This document shows, one piece after another, positions 26,608 to 35,358 of a stretch of 64,000 bases of DNA. The position numbers and the translations under genes are program-made. Below the pieces are notes generated by a model. The model was not told the origin of the DNA. It was given only the letters and a program-made list of their open reading frames with translations, and did not search any database. This DNA is from Bacteroidales bacterium (lineage in GTDB: Bacteria; Bacteroidota; Bacteroidia; Bacteroidales; UBA10428): NCBI GenBank assembly GCA_016935435.1, contig JAFGQZ010000054.1, positions 1-64,000 of the forward strand, written 5' to 3'. Position 1 is the stretch's first letter, and every line of letters starts with the position of its first letter.

Positions 26608-28092
26608 ATGAAAAAGAAACATCGAATTGTTAAAATCAGTGCCATCGGAATAGGCGTATTTATGTTGCTAACCTCTGCATCGAGGGCAGGGGCCATGAAT
26701 ATTTCATACGAAAACAGCCCTATAGCTGAAAGCGACAACACTAAAGTGTATGTTTCGCAGCGGCCGGCTGTTGAGAAGCGGCTGTTTACATCCGATGCTG
26801 TTGAAGAAGTTATCGTGCAAATGAAAAGGCAATTACGGAATGCCCGCCTAGCCTGGATGTTCGAAAACTGTTTCCCAAATACTTTCGATACAACCGTACA
26901 TTACCGTACCGACGAAGACGGAACCGACGATACTTTTGTTTATACCGGCGATATACATGCCATGTGGCTTCGCGATTCGGGTGCCCAGGTTTGGCCCTAT
27001 TTGCGCCTTGCCAATAAAGACCCTAAAATTAAAAAATTGCTGGCAGGGGTTATTAACCGGCAAATTAAATGCATACTTATCGACCCTTATGCAAATGCTT
27101 TTAACGACGGGCCTGTTGCAGATGGCCACTGGATGTCGGACTTAACCGATATGAAGCCCGAACTGCACGAGCGTAAATGGGAAATCGATTCGCTGTGCTA
27201 CCCGATAAGGCTGGCTTACGAGTACTGGAAAATTACCGGCGATGCCAGTATTTTTAACGAGAACTGGCTAAAAGCCGTAGAGTTAATCTTACAAACCTTT
27301 AAAGAACAACAGAAAAAAGAGGGCCACGGCCCCTATACCTTCCAGCGTAAAACCGAACGCCAGCTCGATACCATGTCGAACAACGGCAAGGGCAACCCGG
27401 TAAAACCGGTAGGCCTAATCGCTTCGGCTTTCAGGCCCTCAGACGATGCCACAACCTTCCAGTTTTTAATTCCTTCGAATTTCTTTGCCGTTACTTCCCT
27501 GCGCAAAGCTGCCGAAATATTAACTGTTGTAAATAAAAGGGCCGATTTGGCTTCGGCTTGCAAAAACCTTTCCGATGAGGTTGAAAAGGCCATTTACAAA
27601 TACGCTGTTTATAATCACCCGAAATATGGTAAAATATTTGCATTTGAGGTCGATGGCTTCGGCAACATGCATTTTATGGACGATGCCAATGTTCCCAGCC
27701 TTCTGGCTATGGCCTACCTGGGCGATATAAGTGTTTCCGACCCGATTTACCAGAATACCCGCAAATTTGTGTGGAGCACCGACAACCCATACTTCTTTAA
27801 AGGCAAAGCCGGAGAAGGTATTGGCGGCCCACATATTGGTTACGACATGGTGTGGCCCATGAGTATTATGATGAAAGCTTTTACCAGCACCGACGACAAA
27901 GAAATAAAATTCTGTATAAAAATGCTTATGGATACCGATGCCGGTACAGGTTTTATGCACGAATCGTTCCATAAAGACGACCCCGCCAATTTTACCCGCG
28001 AATGGTTTGCATGGCAAAACAGCCTTTTTGGCGAACTAATCCTTAAACTGGTCGATGATGGAAAACTTGACCTGCTGAACAGCATAGAATAA
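26608..28092 (+). CDS. GH125 exo-alpha-1,6-mannosidase
   Basis: Predicted inverting exo-alpha-1,6-mannosidase, which trims the mannan oligosaccharides released by GH76. Full-length (494) GH125 protein with an N-terminal signal segment (ISAIGIGVFMLLTSASRAGA). The family landmark GDIHAMWLRDSGAQVWPY, carrying a catalytic acid, is intact, as are SVYPIRLAYEYWK-like and GPHIGYDMVWPMS segments. GH76 and GH125 next to each other is a well-known alpha-mannan-degrading combination. Gap to GH76 is 183 bp and contains a candidate RNA structure. Confidence 0.92.
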   Translation: MKKKHRIVKISAIGIGVFMLLTSASRAGAMNISYENSPIAESDNTKVYVSQRPAVEKRLFTSDAVEEVIVQMKRQLRNARLAWMFENCFPNTFDTTVHYRTDEDGTDDTFVYTGDIHAMWLRDSGAQVWPYLRLANKDPKIKKLLAGVINRQIKCILIDPYANAFNDGPVADGHWMSDLTDMKPELHERKWEIDSLCYPIRLAYEYWKITGDASIFNENWLKAVELILQTFKEQQKKEGHGPYTFQRKTERQLDTMSNNGKGNPVKPVGLIASAFRPSDDATTFQFLIPSNFFAVTSLRKAAEILTVVNKRADLASACKNLSDEVEKAIYKYAVYNHPKYGKIFAFEVDGFGNMHFMDDANVPSLLAMAYLGDISVSDPIYQNTRKFVWSTDNPYFFKGKAGEGIGGPHIGYDMVWPMSIMMKAFTSTDDKEIKFCIKMLMDTDAGTGFMHESFHKDDPANFTREWFAWQNSLFGELILKLVDDGKLDLLNSIE

Positions 28093-28254
28093 TATGCCAA
28101 TACCGTGCAATATGCTTTTTTTATTGCCAACATAAAAAAGATGGGGCAATCGTATATATTTACAAAATGGCTGATTGTCCCTTCTGTCCTGAAACCAACA
28201 ATTTGTTTAATGGATAATTTGATTTTTTAACATAACCCTTAAAATCCTGAAAAA

Positions 28255-30198
28255 GTGAGAAAGTCGTTGCTTCTTGTTTTATTATTTCTGGCAGTTACGC
28301 TCAATGCCAAAACTTTTGAGCTTAAATCGCCAAACGGGGAACTAAAATTGGTAATCGACATTGCCGATAAAATAGGTTATTCGGTATATTATAACAACGA
28401 TTTACTTCTTAAAAACTGTTTTCTTAAAATGTACCTGCCGCAGCAGGTGCTTGGAGAAAGCCCGCAGTTGGTAAAACAGAAAACTGAAACAGTCAACGAA
28501 ACAATAATACCGGTTGTGCCTTTAAAGTTTTCATCGGTCGAAAATAGCTTTCAATCGCTTACATTAAGTTTTAAAGGTAACTATTCGGTTGAATTCAGGG
28601 TTTTCAACGATGGAATTGCATACAGGTTTTTAACTTCCATCGATGGCAGTATTGAAGTCTTAAACGAAGATTTTTCCATTTCCTTTGCCGGAAATTACCA
28701 GGCCTGCCTGCAACAGCCCGCAAGCTTTAAAACTTCGTGCGAGGAACTTTATACGCATGTTGAAACATCGGATTGGGACAGCAACGACAGGTTTTCAACC
28801 CTCCCCGTTTTAATCGATACACGGGGCAGGTACAAAGTTTTAATATCTGAATCGGGCCTGAGCGACTACCCGTGTATGTTTTTAAAGGGTACCGGTAGCA
28901 ATGGTATGCAATCGGTTTTTCCCAAAGTACCGCTGGAATTTGGCGACGATGGCGACCGAAGTGTCCGTATTCTAAAAGAAGCCGACTGTATAGCAAAAAC
29001 GTCGGGCAACAGGGCTTTCCCGTGGAGGTATTTTGTGATAACTAAAGACGACCGGCAACTTATTGAACAAACCATGACATGCCGCCTGGCCCCGCCCTGC
29101 GAAATTTCCGATCCGTCGTGGATTAGGCCCGGACAGGTTAGCTGGGAATGGTGGAACGATGCAAGCCCATATGGCCCCGATGTGAATTTTGTTGCGGGCT
29201 ATAATCTCGAAACATACAAATATTATATCGATTTTGCCGCGAATTTTGGCATACCCTATATTATTATGGACGAGGGCTGGGCTAAAACCACCCGCGACCC
29301 ATATACCCCAAACCCTACGATTGACTTGTTTGAGCTCATACGTTATGGAAAAGAAAAAAACGTTGACATAATACTTTGGCTCACATGGCTTACTGTAGAA
29401 AATAATTTCGATTTGTTTAAAACATTCAGCGAATGGGGAATTGCCGGGGTAAAAATCGATTTTATGGATCGCAGCGATCAGTGGATGGTAAATTTCTATG
29501 AGCGGGTGGCAAAAGAAGCCGCTAAGTATCAATTGTTTGTTGATTTTCATGGGTCGTTTAAACCTGCCGGGTTAGAATACAAATACCCAAATGTTTTATC
29601 GTACGAGGGAGTGCGTGGTATGGAACAGATGGGCGGTGCCTTTCCCGATAACAGTTTGTATTTGCCTTTTATGCGAAACGCTGTGGGGCCAATGGACTAT
29701 ACCCCCGGGGCCATGATAAGCATGCACCCTGAGGTTTATTGCGGGCACCGGCCAAATTCGGCTTCTATTGGTACCAGGGCTTACCAGATGGCATTGTTTG
29801 TTGTTTTCGAAAGCGGGCTGCAAATGCTTGCCGATAACCCCAGCCTGTATTATCGCGAAAAAGAATGTACCGAATTTATAACCCGTGTACCAACTACCTG
29901 GGACGAAACAAAGGCCCTTTATGCACAACCGGGCGAACTTGTTGTTGTTGCCAAACGAAAAGGCAGCAAATGGTATATCGGCGCAATTGCCAATGGTAAA
30001 GAAAAAGAACGACGGATTGAACTGGACTTAAGTTTTCTTGAAGGAAATAAAACCTATTTGGTTACTTCTTTCGAAGACGGCATAAATGCCGGTCGGCAGG
30101 CAATGGACTATCGAAAAAAAGAATACAGTGCCGCTAAAGGCGATAAAATTAAAATAAACCTTGTCCGTAACGGTGGATGGGTTGCTGTTTTGGAATAA
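28255..30198 (+). CDS. GH97 alpha-glycosidase
   Basis: Periplasmic GH97 enzyme (647 residues) with a GTG start and signal peptide (MRKSLLLVLLFLAVTLNA). The N-terminal beta-sandwich is followed by the (beta/alpha)8 barrel with FGIPYIIMDEGWA, GIAGVKIDFMDRSDQ and VLSYEGVRGMEQ. In this family, members with Asp in the VKIDF position are the retaining type (alpha-galactosidase-like), whereas SusB-type inverting alpha-glucosidases lack it; by that rule this one looks retaining. The subtype call is from memory of the family and is less sure than the family call. It lies downstream of GH125 and 34 bp before the ROK gene. Confidence 0.88.
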   Translation: MRKSLLLVLLFLAVTLNAKTFELKSPNGELKLVIDIADKIGYSVYYNNDLLLKNCFLKMYLPQQVLGESPQLVKQKTETVNETIIPVVPLKFSSVENSFQSLTLSFKGNYSVEFRVFNDGIAYRFLTSIDGSIEVLNEDFSISFAGNYQACLQQPASFKTSCEELYTHVETSDWDSNDRFSTLPVLIDTRGRYKVLISESGLSDYPCMFLKGTGSNGMQSVFPKVPLEFGDDGDRSVRILKEADCIAKTSGNRAFPWRYFVITKDDRQLIEQTMTCRLAPPCEISDPSWIRPGQVSWEWWNDASPYGPDVNFVAGYNLETYKYYIDFAANFGIPYIIMDEGWAKTTRDPYTPNPTIDLFELIRYGKEKNVDIILWLTWLTVENNFDLFKTFSEWGIAGVKIDFMDRSDQWMVNFYERVAKEAAKYQLFVDFHGSFKPAGLEYKYPNVLSYEGVRGMEQMGGAFPDNSLYLPFMRNAVGPMDYTPGAMISMHPEVYCGHRPNSASIGTRAYQMALFVVFESGLQMLADNPSLYYREKECTEFITRVPTTWDETKALYAQPGELVVVAKRKGSKWYIGAIANGKEKERRIELDLSFLEGNKTYLVTSFEDGINAGRQAMDYRKKEYSAAKGDKIKINLVRNGGWVAVLE

Positions 30199-30232
30199 AA
30201 ACCGTGAATAGTATTGAAATATATAAGAAACC

Positions 30233-31171
30233 ATGAAAAGAAAATATGCCATTGGAACCGACATAGGCGGCAGCCATATTTGCGCCGTAGCAATTGATCT
30301 GGAAAGCGGCTTGATGTTAACCGACAGCTTTACATCGAGCAACCTTAGTAATAAAGCCCCTGCCGATGAAATACTTGGCTGTTGGGGCAAAGTGCTTGGT
30401 AAAACTATTGCTTTTGTTGAAAAAAAGCAGCTTGCCGGAATTGGCTTTGCCATGCCCGGGCCATTCGAATACGACAAAGGCATCGCACGTTTTACGCACG
30501 AGGTCGATAAGTACGAAAGCCTTAATGGGCTCGATATTGCCCTTGAACTTCAAAATATTCTTGGCCTTGACAACGAAACTCATTTCCGGTTTATGAACGA
30601 TGCAACTTCTTTTGCTGTAGGCGAAGCCTGGAAAGGAAGTGCAGCATCGTGCAAAAAATCGGTTTGCCTTACCCTGGGAACAGGTTTTGGTTCAGCCTTT
30701 ATCGATTCGGGCATTCCGGTTTTGGAAGGCGACAATGTGCCCCACATGGGTTGTGTTTGGCACTTGCCATTTATGAGTGGTATTGCCGACGATTATTTCT
30801 CGACAAGGTGGTTTATTAAACGCTATGCAGAGATTTCGGGGCAACGCATGCCCGGGGTAAAAGAAATAGCCATGAAAGCTGCAACAGATGCCCAGGCCAG
30901 GAAGCTTTTTGAAGAATATGGCGCCAATATTGGCGGGTTTATTGCCCCGTGGGTGAAAAAGTTTGGGGCACAATGTATTGTTATCGGGGGCAACATTACA
31001 AAATCGTTCCATTTGTTCGAGAACATGTTTAAAAGTGCCCTTACGGCTGCCGGCGCAACTCCCGAAATACACCTTTCGGAGCTGGGCGAAACTGCAGCCA
31101 TGATGGGAAGCGCCCGGCTTATGGAAGAAAATTTCTGGGTTCGGGTAAAACCCTTACTTTCGAAGATGTAA
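30233..31171 (+). CDS. ROK family sugar kinase
   Basis: Cytoplasmic ROK-family protein (312 residues) with the ATP-binding phosphate loop AIGTDIGGSHICAVAID, the catalytic Asp in FMNDATSFAVGEAWKG and the GTGFGSAFIDSG segment. The usual ROK zinc motif (C-x-C-G-x-x-G-C) is absent: the corresponding region reads MGCVWHLPFMSG. It has no HTH, so it is a kinase rather than a repressor. Sitting between GH97 and a sugar MFS transporter, it probably phosphorylates the imported hexose (mannose or glucose). Confidence 0.82.
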   Translation: MKRKYAIGTDIGGSHICAVAIDLESGLMLTDSFTSSNLSNKAPADEILGCWGKVLGKTIAFVEKKQLAGIGFAMPGPFEYDKGIARFTHEVDKYESLNGLDIALELQNILGLDNETHFRFMNDATSFAVGEAWKGSAASCKKSVCLTLGTGFGSAFIDSGIPVLEGDNVPHMGCVWHLPFMSGIADDYFSTRWFIKRYAEISGQRMPGVKEIAMKAATDAQARKLFEEYGANIGGFIAPWVKKFGAQCIVIGGNITKSFHLFENMFKSALTAAGATPEIHLSELGETAAMMGSARLMEENFWVRVKPLLSKM

Positions 31172-31188
31172 AATTTAACACCAATAAA

Positions 31189-32346
31189 ATGCAAAACAAA
31201 AACTTTAACCCCAAACTTTATCCGGTACTGTTCGGGTTTTTTATTATGGGCTTTGTGGATGTAGTTGGTATTTCAACCAGCTACGTTAAGTCCGATTTTG
31301 GCCTGAGCGATACACTGGCAAACCTTTTGCCTATGATGGTATTTTTATGGTTTGCCGTATTTTCGGTGCCAACCGGCCTGTTAATGAACAAGCTGGGGCG
31401 CAGGAACACGGTTTTAATCAGCATGGCCTTTACGTTTATTGCCATGCTCATACCATTTTTTTCCTACACTTTTGTATTAGTGCTTATTGCATTTGCTTTT
31501 TTAGGTATAGGCAATACCATATTGCAGGTGTCGTTAAACCCGCTGCTTACAAATGTGGTGCGTGGCGACAGGCTCACCAGCAGCCTTACCCTCGGGCAGT
31601 TTATTAAGGCTATAGCCTCCTTTCTTGGGCCAATTATTGCCGGTGTTGCTGCCAGCAAATTTGGCAACTGGAAACTCATTTTTCCGGTATTTGCGGTGGT
31701 TACCCTTTTATCGTCGTTATGGCTGCTGGCCACCCCTATAAAAGAGTCGGAAGCCAGCCAGGCAAAATCGTCGTTTGGCGCCTGCTTTGGTTTGCTTGGC
31801 GATAAAGTAATTTTAATGCTCTTTTTGGGAATTCTTGCCGTAGTGGGGCTCGATGTAGGGCTCAATACCATAGTTCCTAAATTTTTAATGGAAAAGTGCC
31901 AGATACCCCTGGAAGAAGCAGGGCTGGGCACCAGCCTTTATTTTGCCGCCCGCACCCTTGGTACTTTCATTGGGGCAATACTGCTGGTAAAAATTTCGGC
32001 TGCAAAGTTTTTCAGGATAAATATTTTGGTTGCTATTGCTGCTATGGCAATAATTTTATTTGTCGGCAACCTGTGGGGCATTGCAGCAATGGTATTCGTA
32101 CTGGGCTTTTCCCTGGCAAATGTGTTCTCAATAATTTTTTCGGCTGCTATACAGCGCCTGCCTGACCGTGCCAACGAAATTTCGGGCTTAATGATTATGG
32201 GCGTCGCTGGTGGCGCTGTGTTCCCGTTTCTAATGGGACTTGCTACTGATTATTCAGGTACCCAGTCGGGTGGTATGCTGGTGTTGTTTGCCGCCCTTGT
32301 TTACCTGTTGTTTGCGGCATTCAGGGTAAAAGACGCAAAAAAGTAA
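31189..32346 (+). CDS. MFS sugar transporter
   Basis: Inner-membrane major facilitator protein, 385 residues with about 12 hydrophobic segments. The MFS loop signature NKLGRRNTVLIS is visible after the second or third segment, and GIGNTILQVSLNPLL resembles the fucose/glucose symporter (FHS) group. It starts 17 bp after the ROK kinase stop and is the last gene of the GH76-GH125-GH97-ROK run, so it likely imports the monosaccharide freed in the periplasm. Confidence 0.85.
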   Translation: MQNKNFNPKLYPVLFGFFIMGFVDVVGISTSYVKSDFGLSDTLANLLPMMVFLWFAVFSVPTGLLMNKLGRRNTVLISMAFTFIAMLIPFFSYTFVLVLIAFAFLGIGNTILQVSLNPLLTNVVRGDRLTSSLTLGQFIKAIASFLGPIIAGVAASKFGNWKLIFPVFAVVTLLSSLWLLATPIKESEASQAKSSFGACFGLLGDKVILMLFLGILAVVGLDVGLNTIVPKFLMEKCQIPLEEAGLGTSLYFAARTLGTFIGAILLVKISAAKFFRINILVAIAAMAIILFVGNLWGIAAMVFVLGFSLANVFSIIFSAAIQRLPDRANEISGLMIMGVAGGAVFPFLMGLATDYSGTQSGGMLVLFAALVYLLFAAFRVKDAKK

Positions 32347-32384
32347 TCTTCACATAAAAGTTAGTTAAATAAATGAAGCAAAAA

Positions 32385-32413
32385 AAAACGGAGGGCACAT
32401 TGCCCTCCGTTTT
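32385..32413. terminator. bidirectional terminator between MFS and SusCD operons
   Basis: A perfect 13-bp stem (32385-32397 with 32401-32413, loop CAT), A-rich on one flank and T-rich on the other, stands between two convergent operons. Confidence 0.88.
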
Positions 32414-32484
32414 CGATTTATGAAAAAACCTTACCAGCATAATCCCATCAAGCAACAAAATATTGCCCGGTTTCAAGAGATTAA

Positions 32485-33510
32485 TCAGTTAATGCCTATA
32501 TACTTGTTATGGGTATAGCTTAATGAGAAATTTCCGAGGTTCGAAAAATAAAAGTTAATTAACCTGGCAGGGTTGGTGGCAATTTCACCCGCACCGGGGG
32601 TGTCATCTTTATCGTCCCAGTTCCAGGGGGTATTGGCGCCACCATAGCCCACACTTTTAACAAACGATTTCTGATCGGCATTAAACATGTTGTTGTTGGT
32701 GCGTTGTTGCCACATTTGCCCCGGGGCAAAAATATCGATCAGTTTATAAGGAACAAACTGGTCATAAGCATCCGAAGGTGCCTCAGCTACATCGTTAAAA
32801 GAAGGATAATATTTTACGCCATCGCCATTTATTTTATAGTATGGCCATGCCTTTAATCCATGACCTTTAGCCTCCTGGGCAGTTACAGGGTGGTTTTCGC
32901 CGTTATAATGCTCAAACGACAAAGTGCCATCAATCGATTCCTGGTTAGCGCCAACAGAGCTGCCAGCAGGCACATACGAATAGAAATCGGAATGGGCAAC
33001 AGTTACGGCAGCCTGCAAAGAGCCATAATCCGTGCCATCTTTTTTTATTGATAACAGCATACCCTCTAAATCGTTTTCGTGCTCTCCCCAATAATATTCT
33101 ATTGGGTTATCTGTCCAGTCGCGTGGGTGGAAAAAGGCATACAGGATAAACCAGTTTGTAGAAGTTTCAACAACAGAATAATACACCACTGCATTTGCCG
33201 GGAACCTGCTTAAATTGTTCCAGTTGTTGGTGCCGTTCCAATCGCCATCGTAATCTATGGCTGTAATGTAGTCGGCTTTCCCGTTCAGGCCATGCGAACC
33301 GGTTACATCCACGTCCTGTTGGTGAACAGGTGCCCAGCGTTTAGCCAGTTGGTTATGAGTTACGGCGGCCTTAAGGGTACCTTCGGCAACCTGGCTTTCT
33401 ATTATGGATTTTTCTTCCAGAATATCATTGTTATCGCAAGATATGGCAGTTAAAGCAATTATGAGCACTGCCAATGCTAAAAGAAACGAGAAATTATTTT
33501 TGTGTTTCAT
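32485..33510 (-). CDS. unrecognised lipoprotein of the SusCD operon
   Basis: A 341-residue predicted lipoprotein (start ATG at 33510, MKHKNNFSF; lipobox TAISC, C25). No family is assigned with confidence. It is Trp/Tyr-rich with many invariant-looking polar motifs: ADYITAIDYDGDW (79-91), FFHPRDW (126-132), EHENDLEG (143-150), VAHSDF (171-176), KGHGLKAWP (215-223) and GANTPWNWDD (291-300). The HEND motif recalls the His/Asp/Glu pattern of Vps62/NPP1-like proteins, but this is only a resemblance. It occupies the third position of the SusC-SusD operon (91 bp after SusD), where surface glycan-binding proteins or enzymes normally stand. Confidence 0.6.
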   Translation of the reverse strand: MKHKNNFSFLLALAVLIIALTAISCDNNDILEEKSIIESQVAEGTLKAAVTHNQLAKRWAPVHQQDVDVTGSHGLNGKADYITAIDYDGDWNGTNNWNNLSRFPANAVVYYSVVETSTNWFILYAFFHPRDWTDNPIEYYWGEHENDLEGMLLSIKKDGTDYGSLQAAVTVAHSDFYSYVPAGSSVGANQESIDGTLSFEHYNGENHPVTAQEAKGHGLKAWPYYKINGDGVKYYPSFNDVAEAPSDAYDQFVPYKLIDIFAPGQMWQQRTNNNMFNADQKSFVKSVGYGGANTPWNWDDKDDTPGAGEIATNPARLINFYFSNLGNFSLSYTHNKYIGIN

Positions 33511-33601
33511 GATATTACATTTTTTTAATTTGTTATAAGTATTTTTGTGCCAATAGTTTGTAATTGGTCTTTTGTGCCTGAGGGTAAAAGCAGGGGTAAC
33601 A

Positions 33602-35347
33602 TTAATTGTACCCTGCATTTTGTTTAATGTCTTTGTTTACATCCAGTTCAGACTGTGGTATAGGAAAAACCCTTCGGTAAGGTTCTGAAACAGGTTTTGC
33701 CGTGTATGCATTTTTAAAAGTGCCAAACCGGATCATTTGTTGTCTGCGTTCCCCTTCCCAGTATAACTCATAACTTATTTCGTTGTATAATACTTGATTG
33801 TCGAGTGAGGTTATTGGGGTACCATAATATTTGTTCCCATCAATATCAATACTCCACCTTTTAGTCCTGAGTTCGTTTATCAGGGCAAGGGCACCTGCTG
33901 CATCGCCTTTTCTGAACAATGCCTCGGCACGCATGGTATAAATGCCCCCCAGCCTGAATATAGGCAGGTCGGCACTACCTTTCTGCCTTCCGTTTTCGGC
34001 ATCGTACTCCTGTTTAAAAACCCTTACCCCCCGGTTTATCTGGTTTTGCGTAAAGGAGGCATCGTTCGGGTTATCGAAGTTCAGTTCGCGGGTAAAGTTC
34101 ATTTCAAGGTTTGGCGTTTTTTCGGTATATAATTTCTGTACCAGCACCCTGGAATTATCAATTGAATCCATAACAAACTTTCCGCTAACAATTATCGGGC
34201 CCCATTGTTGGCCTTCCTGAAAACCCCTGTTAAAATGAAAAACACCGCTATAAGGAAGGCTCCCGTCGGTGCCATCGTTACGAAAAGGCACGCCGCCATT
34301 CTTAAGTGTATAGCGGTGGAAGCGTGGATCGGTGCGGTTATTGTCCCAGGTGGCATAGTATTCGGGGGTAATACAGGTGGCATTTGAACCCCTGTTGTTA
34401 TCGGGGTTTGCCTTCTGGTTTCGCGCCATTGAAAGGTACGTGATATGGTTTGCCCCCGGGTTGGGGCCAGTGGCCAATTGCGAAATAGCAAATATTATTT
34501 CAGGGCTTTGGTCGTTGTTGACTCCAAAAATTTCGAAATAATCGCCCTGAAGTTCAAATTTGCCCGATTGGATTATCTTATCGGTATATTCAATCACTTT
34601 ATCCATATACCCGCCAGCTATAAAATTAAAGTTAGACGCTTCTTTAAAACGATCGTCATAAACAGCCTTATTCAGGTATATCTTTGCCAATAATGCATAA
34701 GCAGCTTCTTTGGTAAACCTGCCTGTATGGGTTCCGTTTTCTCCTTTGCTGGCGAGGTTTGGTATTGCATCAAGGAGCATATCTATACATAACTGTATAG
34801 CTTCGTTGCCTTGTTTAATAACCGGGGCATCAACAAAACTCAGGTTAAAAGGGTTCCGGTATGGTACTTTATCGAATAAATCAATCAGGTTGTATGTGTA
34901 TAAAGCCCATAGCCCACAAGCTTCGGCCAGGTACATTTCCTTATTGGCAATATCGCTGTCTTTCAACAAATCGATGGCGCTTGCAGCTTGCGCTATAGCA
35001 GAATTAAGAGATACCCAATTGTCTTCAATTTTCGTATTTGCCGCATTCCAGGTAAACTCATGAAGGGCTTTCCACATGCCGCCATCGCGCCAGTCTTCGC
35101 CCCTAACAGGCAGCACGGTTTCGTCGGTGGTTAATTGTTGAAGGGCCCAGGTGGTGCCATATTCAGCAAATACTTTCTCGCCTTTGTCGTAAGCTGCGGC
35201 CAAAAGCGATATGCCGGCACCTTCTAATGTATGAATGTCTTGCGACATGATCTCGTCAATTACCTGTTCTTCCAAATCGGTACAGGCATTTAAAATTATG
35301 CATGCGCTGAAAAAGGCGCAGATCGATCGTATGTTAAAAAAATTCAT
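33602..35347 (-). CDS. SusD/RagB outer-membrane glycan-binding lipoprotein
   Basis: Surface lipoprotein (lipobox LNACTDLEE, Cys near 21) that lids the SusC transporter and captures oligosaccharides. SusD hallmarks are the TPR-like helices (YALLAKIYLNKAVY; RAEALFRKGDAAGALALINELR) and the C-terminal ISYELYWEGERRQQMIRFG segment. Length 581 is normal. It lies 11 bp downstream of susC. Confidence 0.93.
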   Translation of the reverse strand: MNFFNIRSICAFFSACIILNACTDLEEQVIDEIMSQDIHTLEGAGISLLAAAYDKGEKVFAEYGTTWALQQLTTDETVLPVRGEDWRDGGMWKALHEFTWNAANTKIEDNWVSLNSAIAQAASAIDLLKDSDIANKEMYLAEACGLWALYTYNLIDLFDKVPYRNPFNLSFVDAPVIKQGNEAIQLCIDMLLDAIPNLASKGENGTHTGRFTKEAAYALLAKIYLNKAVYDDRFKEASNFNFIAGGYMDKVIEYTDKIIQSGKFELQGDYFEIFGVNNDQSPEIIFAISQLATGPNPGANHITYLSMARNQKANPDNNRGSNATCITPEYYATWDNNRTDPRFHRYTLKNGGVPFRNDGTDGSLPYSGVFHFNRGFQEGQQWGPIIVSGKFVMDSIDNSRVLVQKLYTEKTPNLEMNFTRELNFDNPNDASFTQNQINRGVRVFKQEYDAENGRQKGSADLPIFRLGGIYTMRAEALFRKGDAAGALALINELRTKRWSIDIDGNKYYGTPITSLDNQVLYNEISYELYWEGERRQQMIRFGTFKNAYTAKPVSEPYRRVFPIPQSELDVNKDIKQNAGYN

Positions 35348-35358
35348 ATTCTGGTTTA

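Noticed and set aside
27520..28017. Minus-strand open frame opposite GH125
   Set aside because: Lies wholly inside a well-supported gene and shows no recognisable domain.
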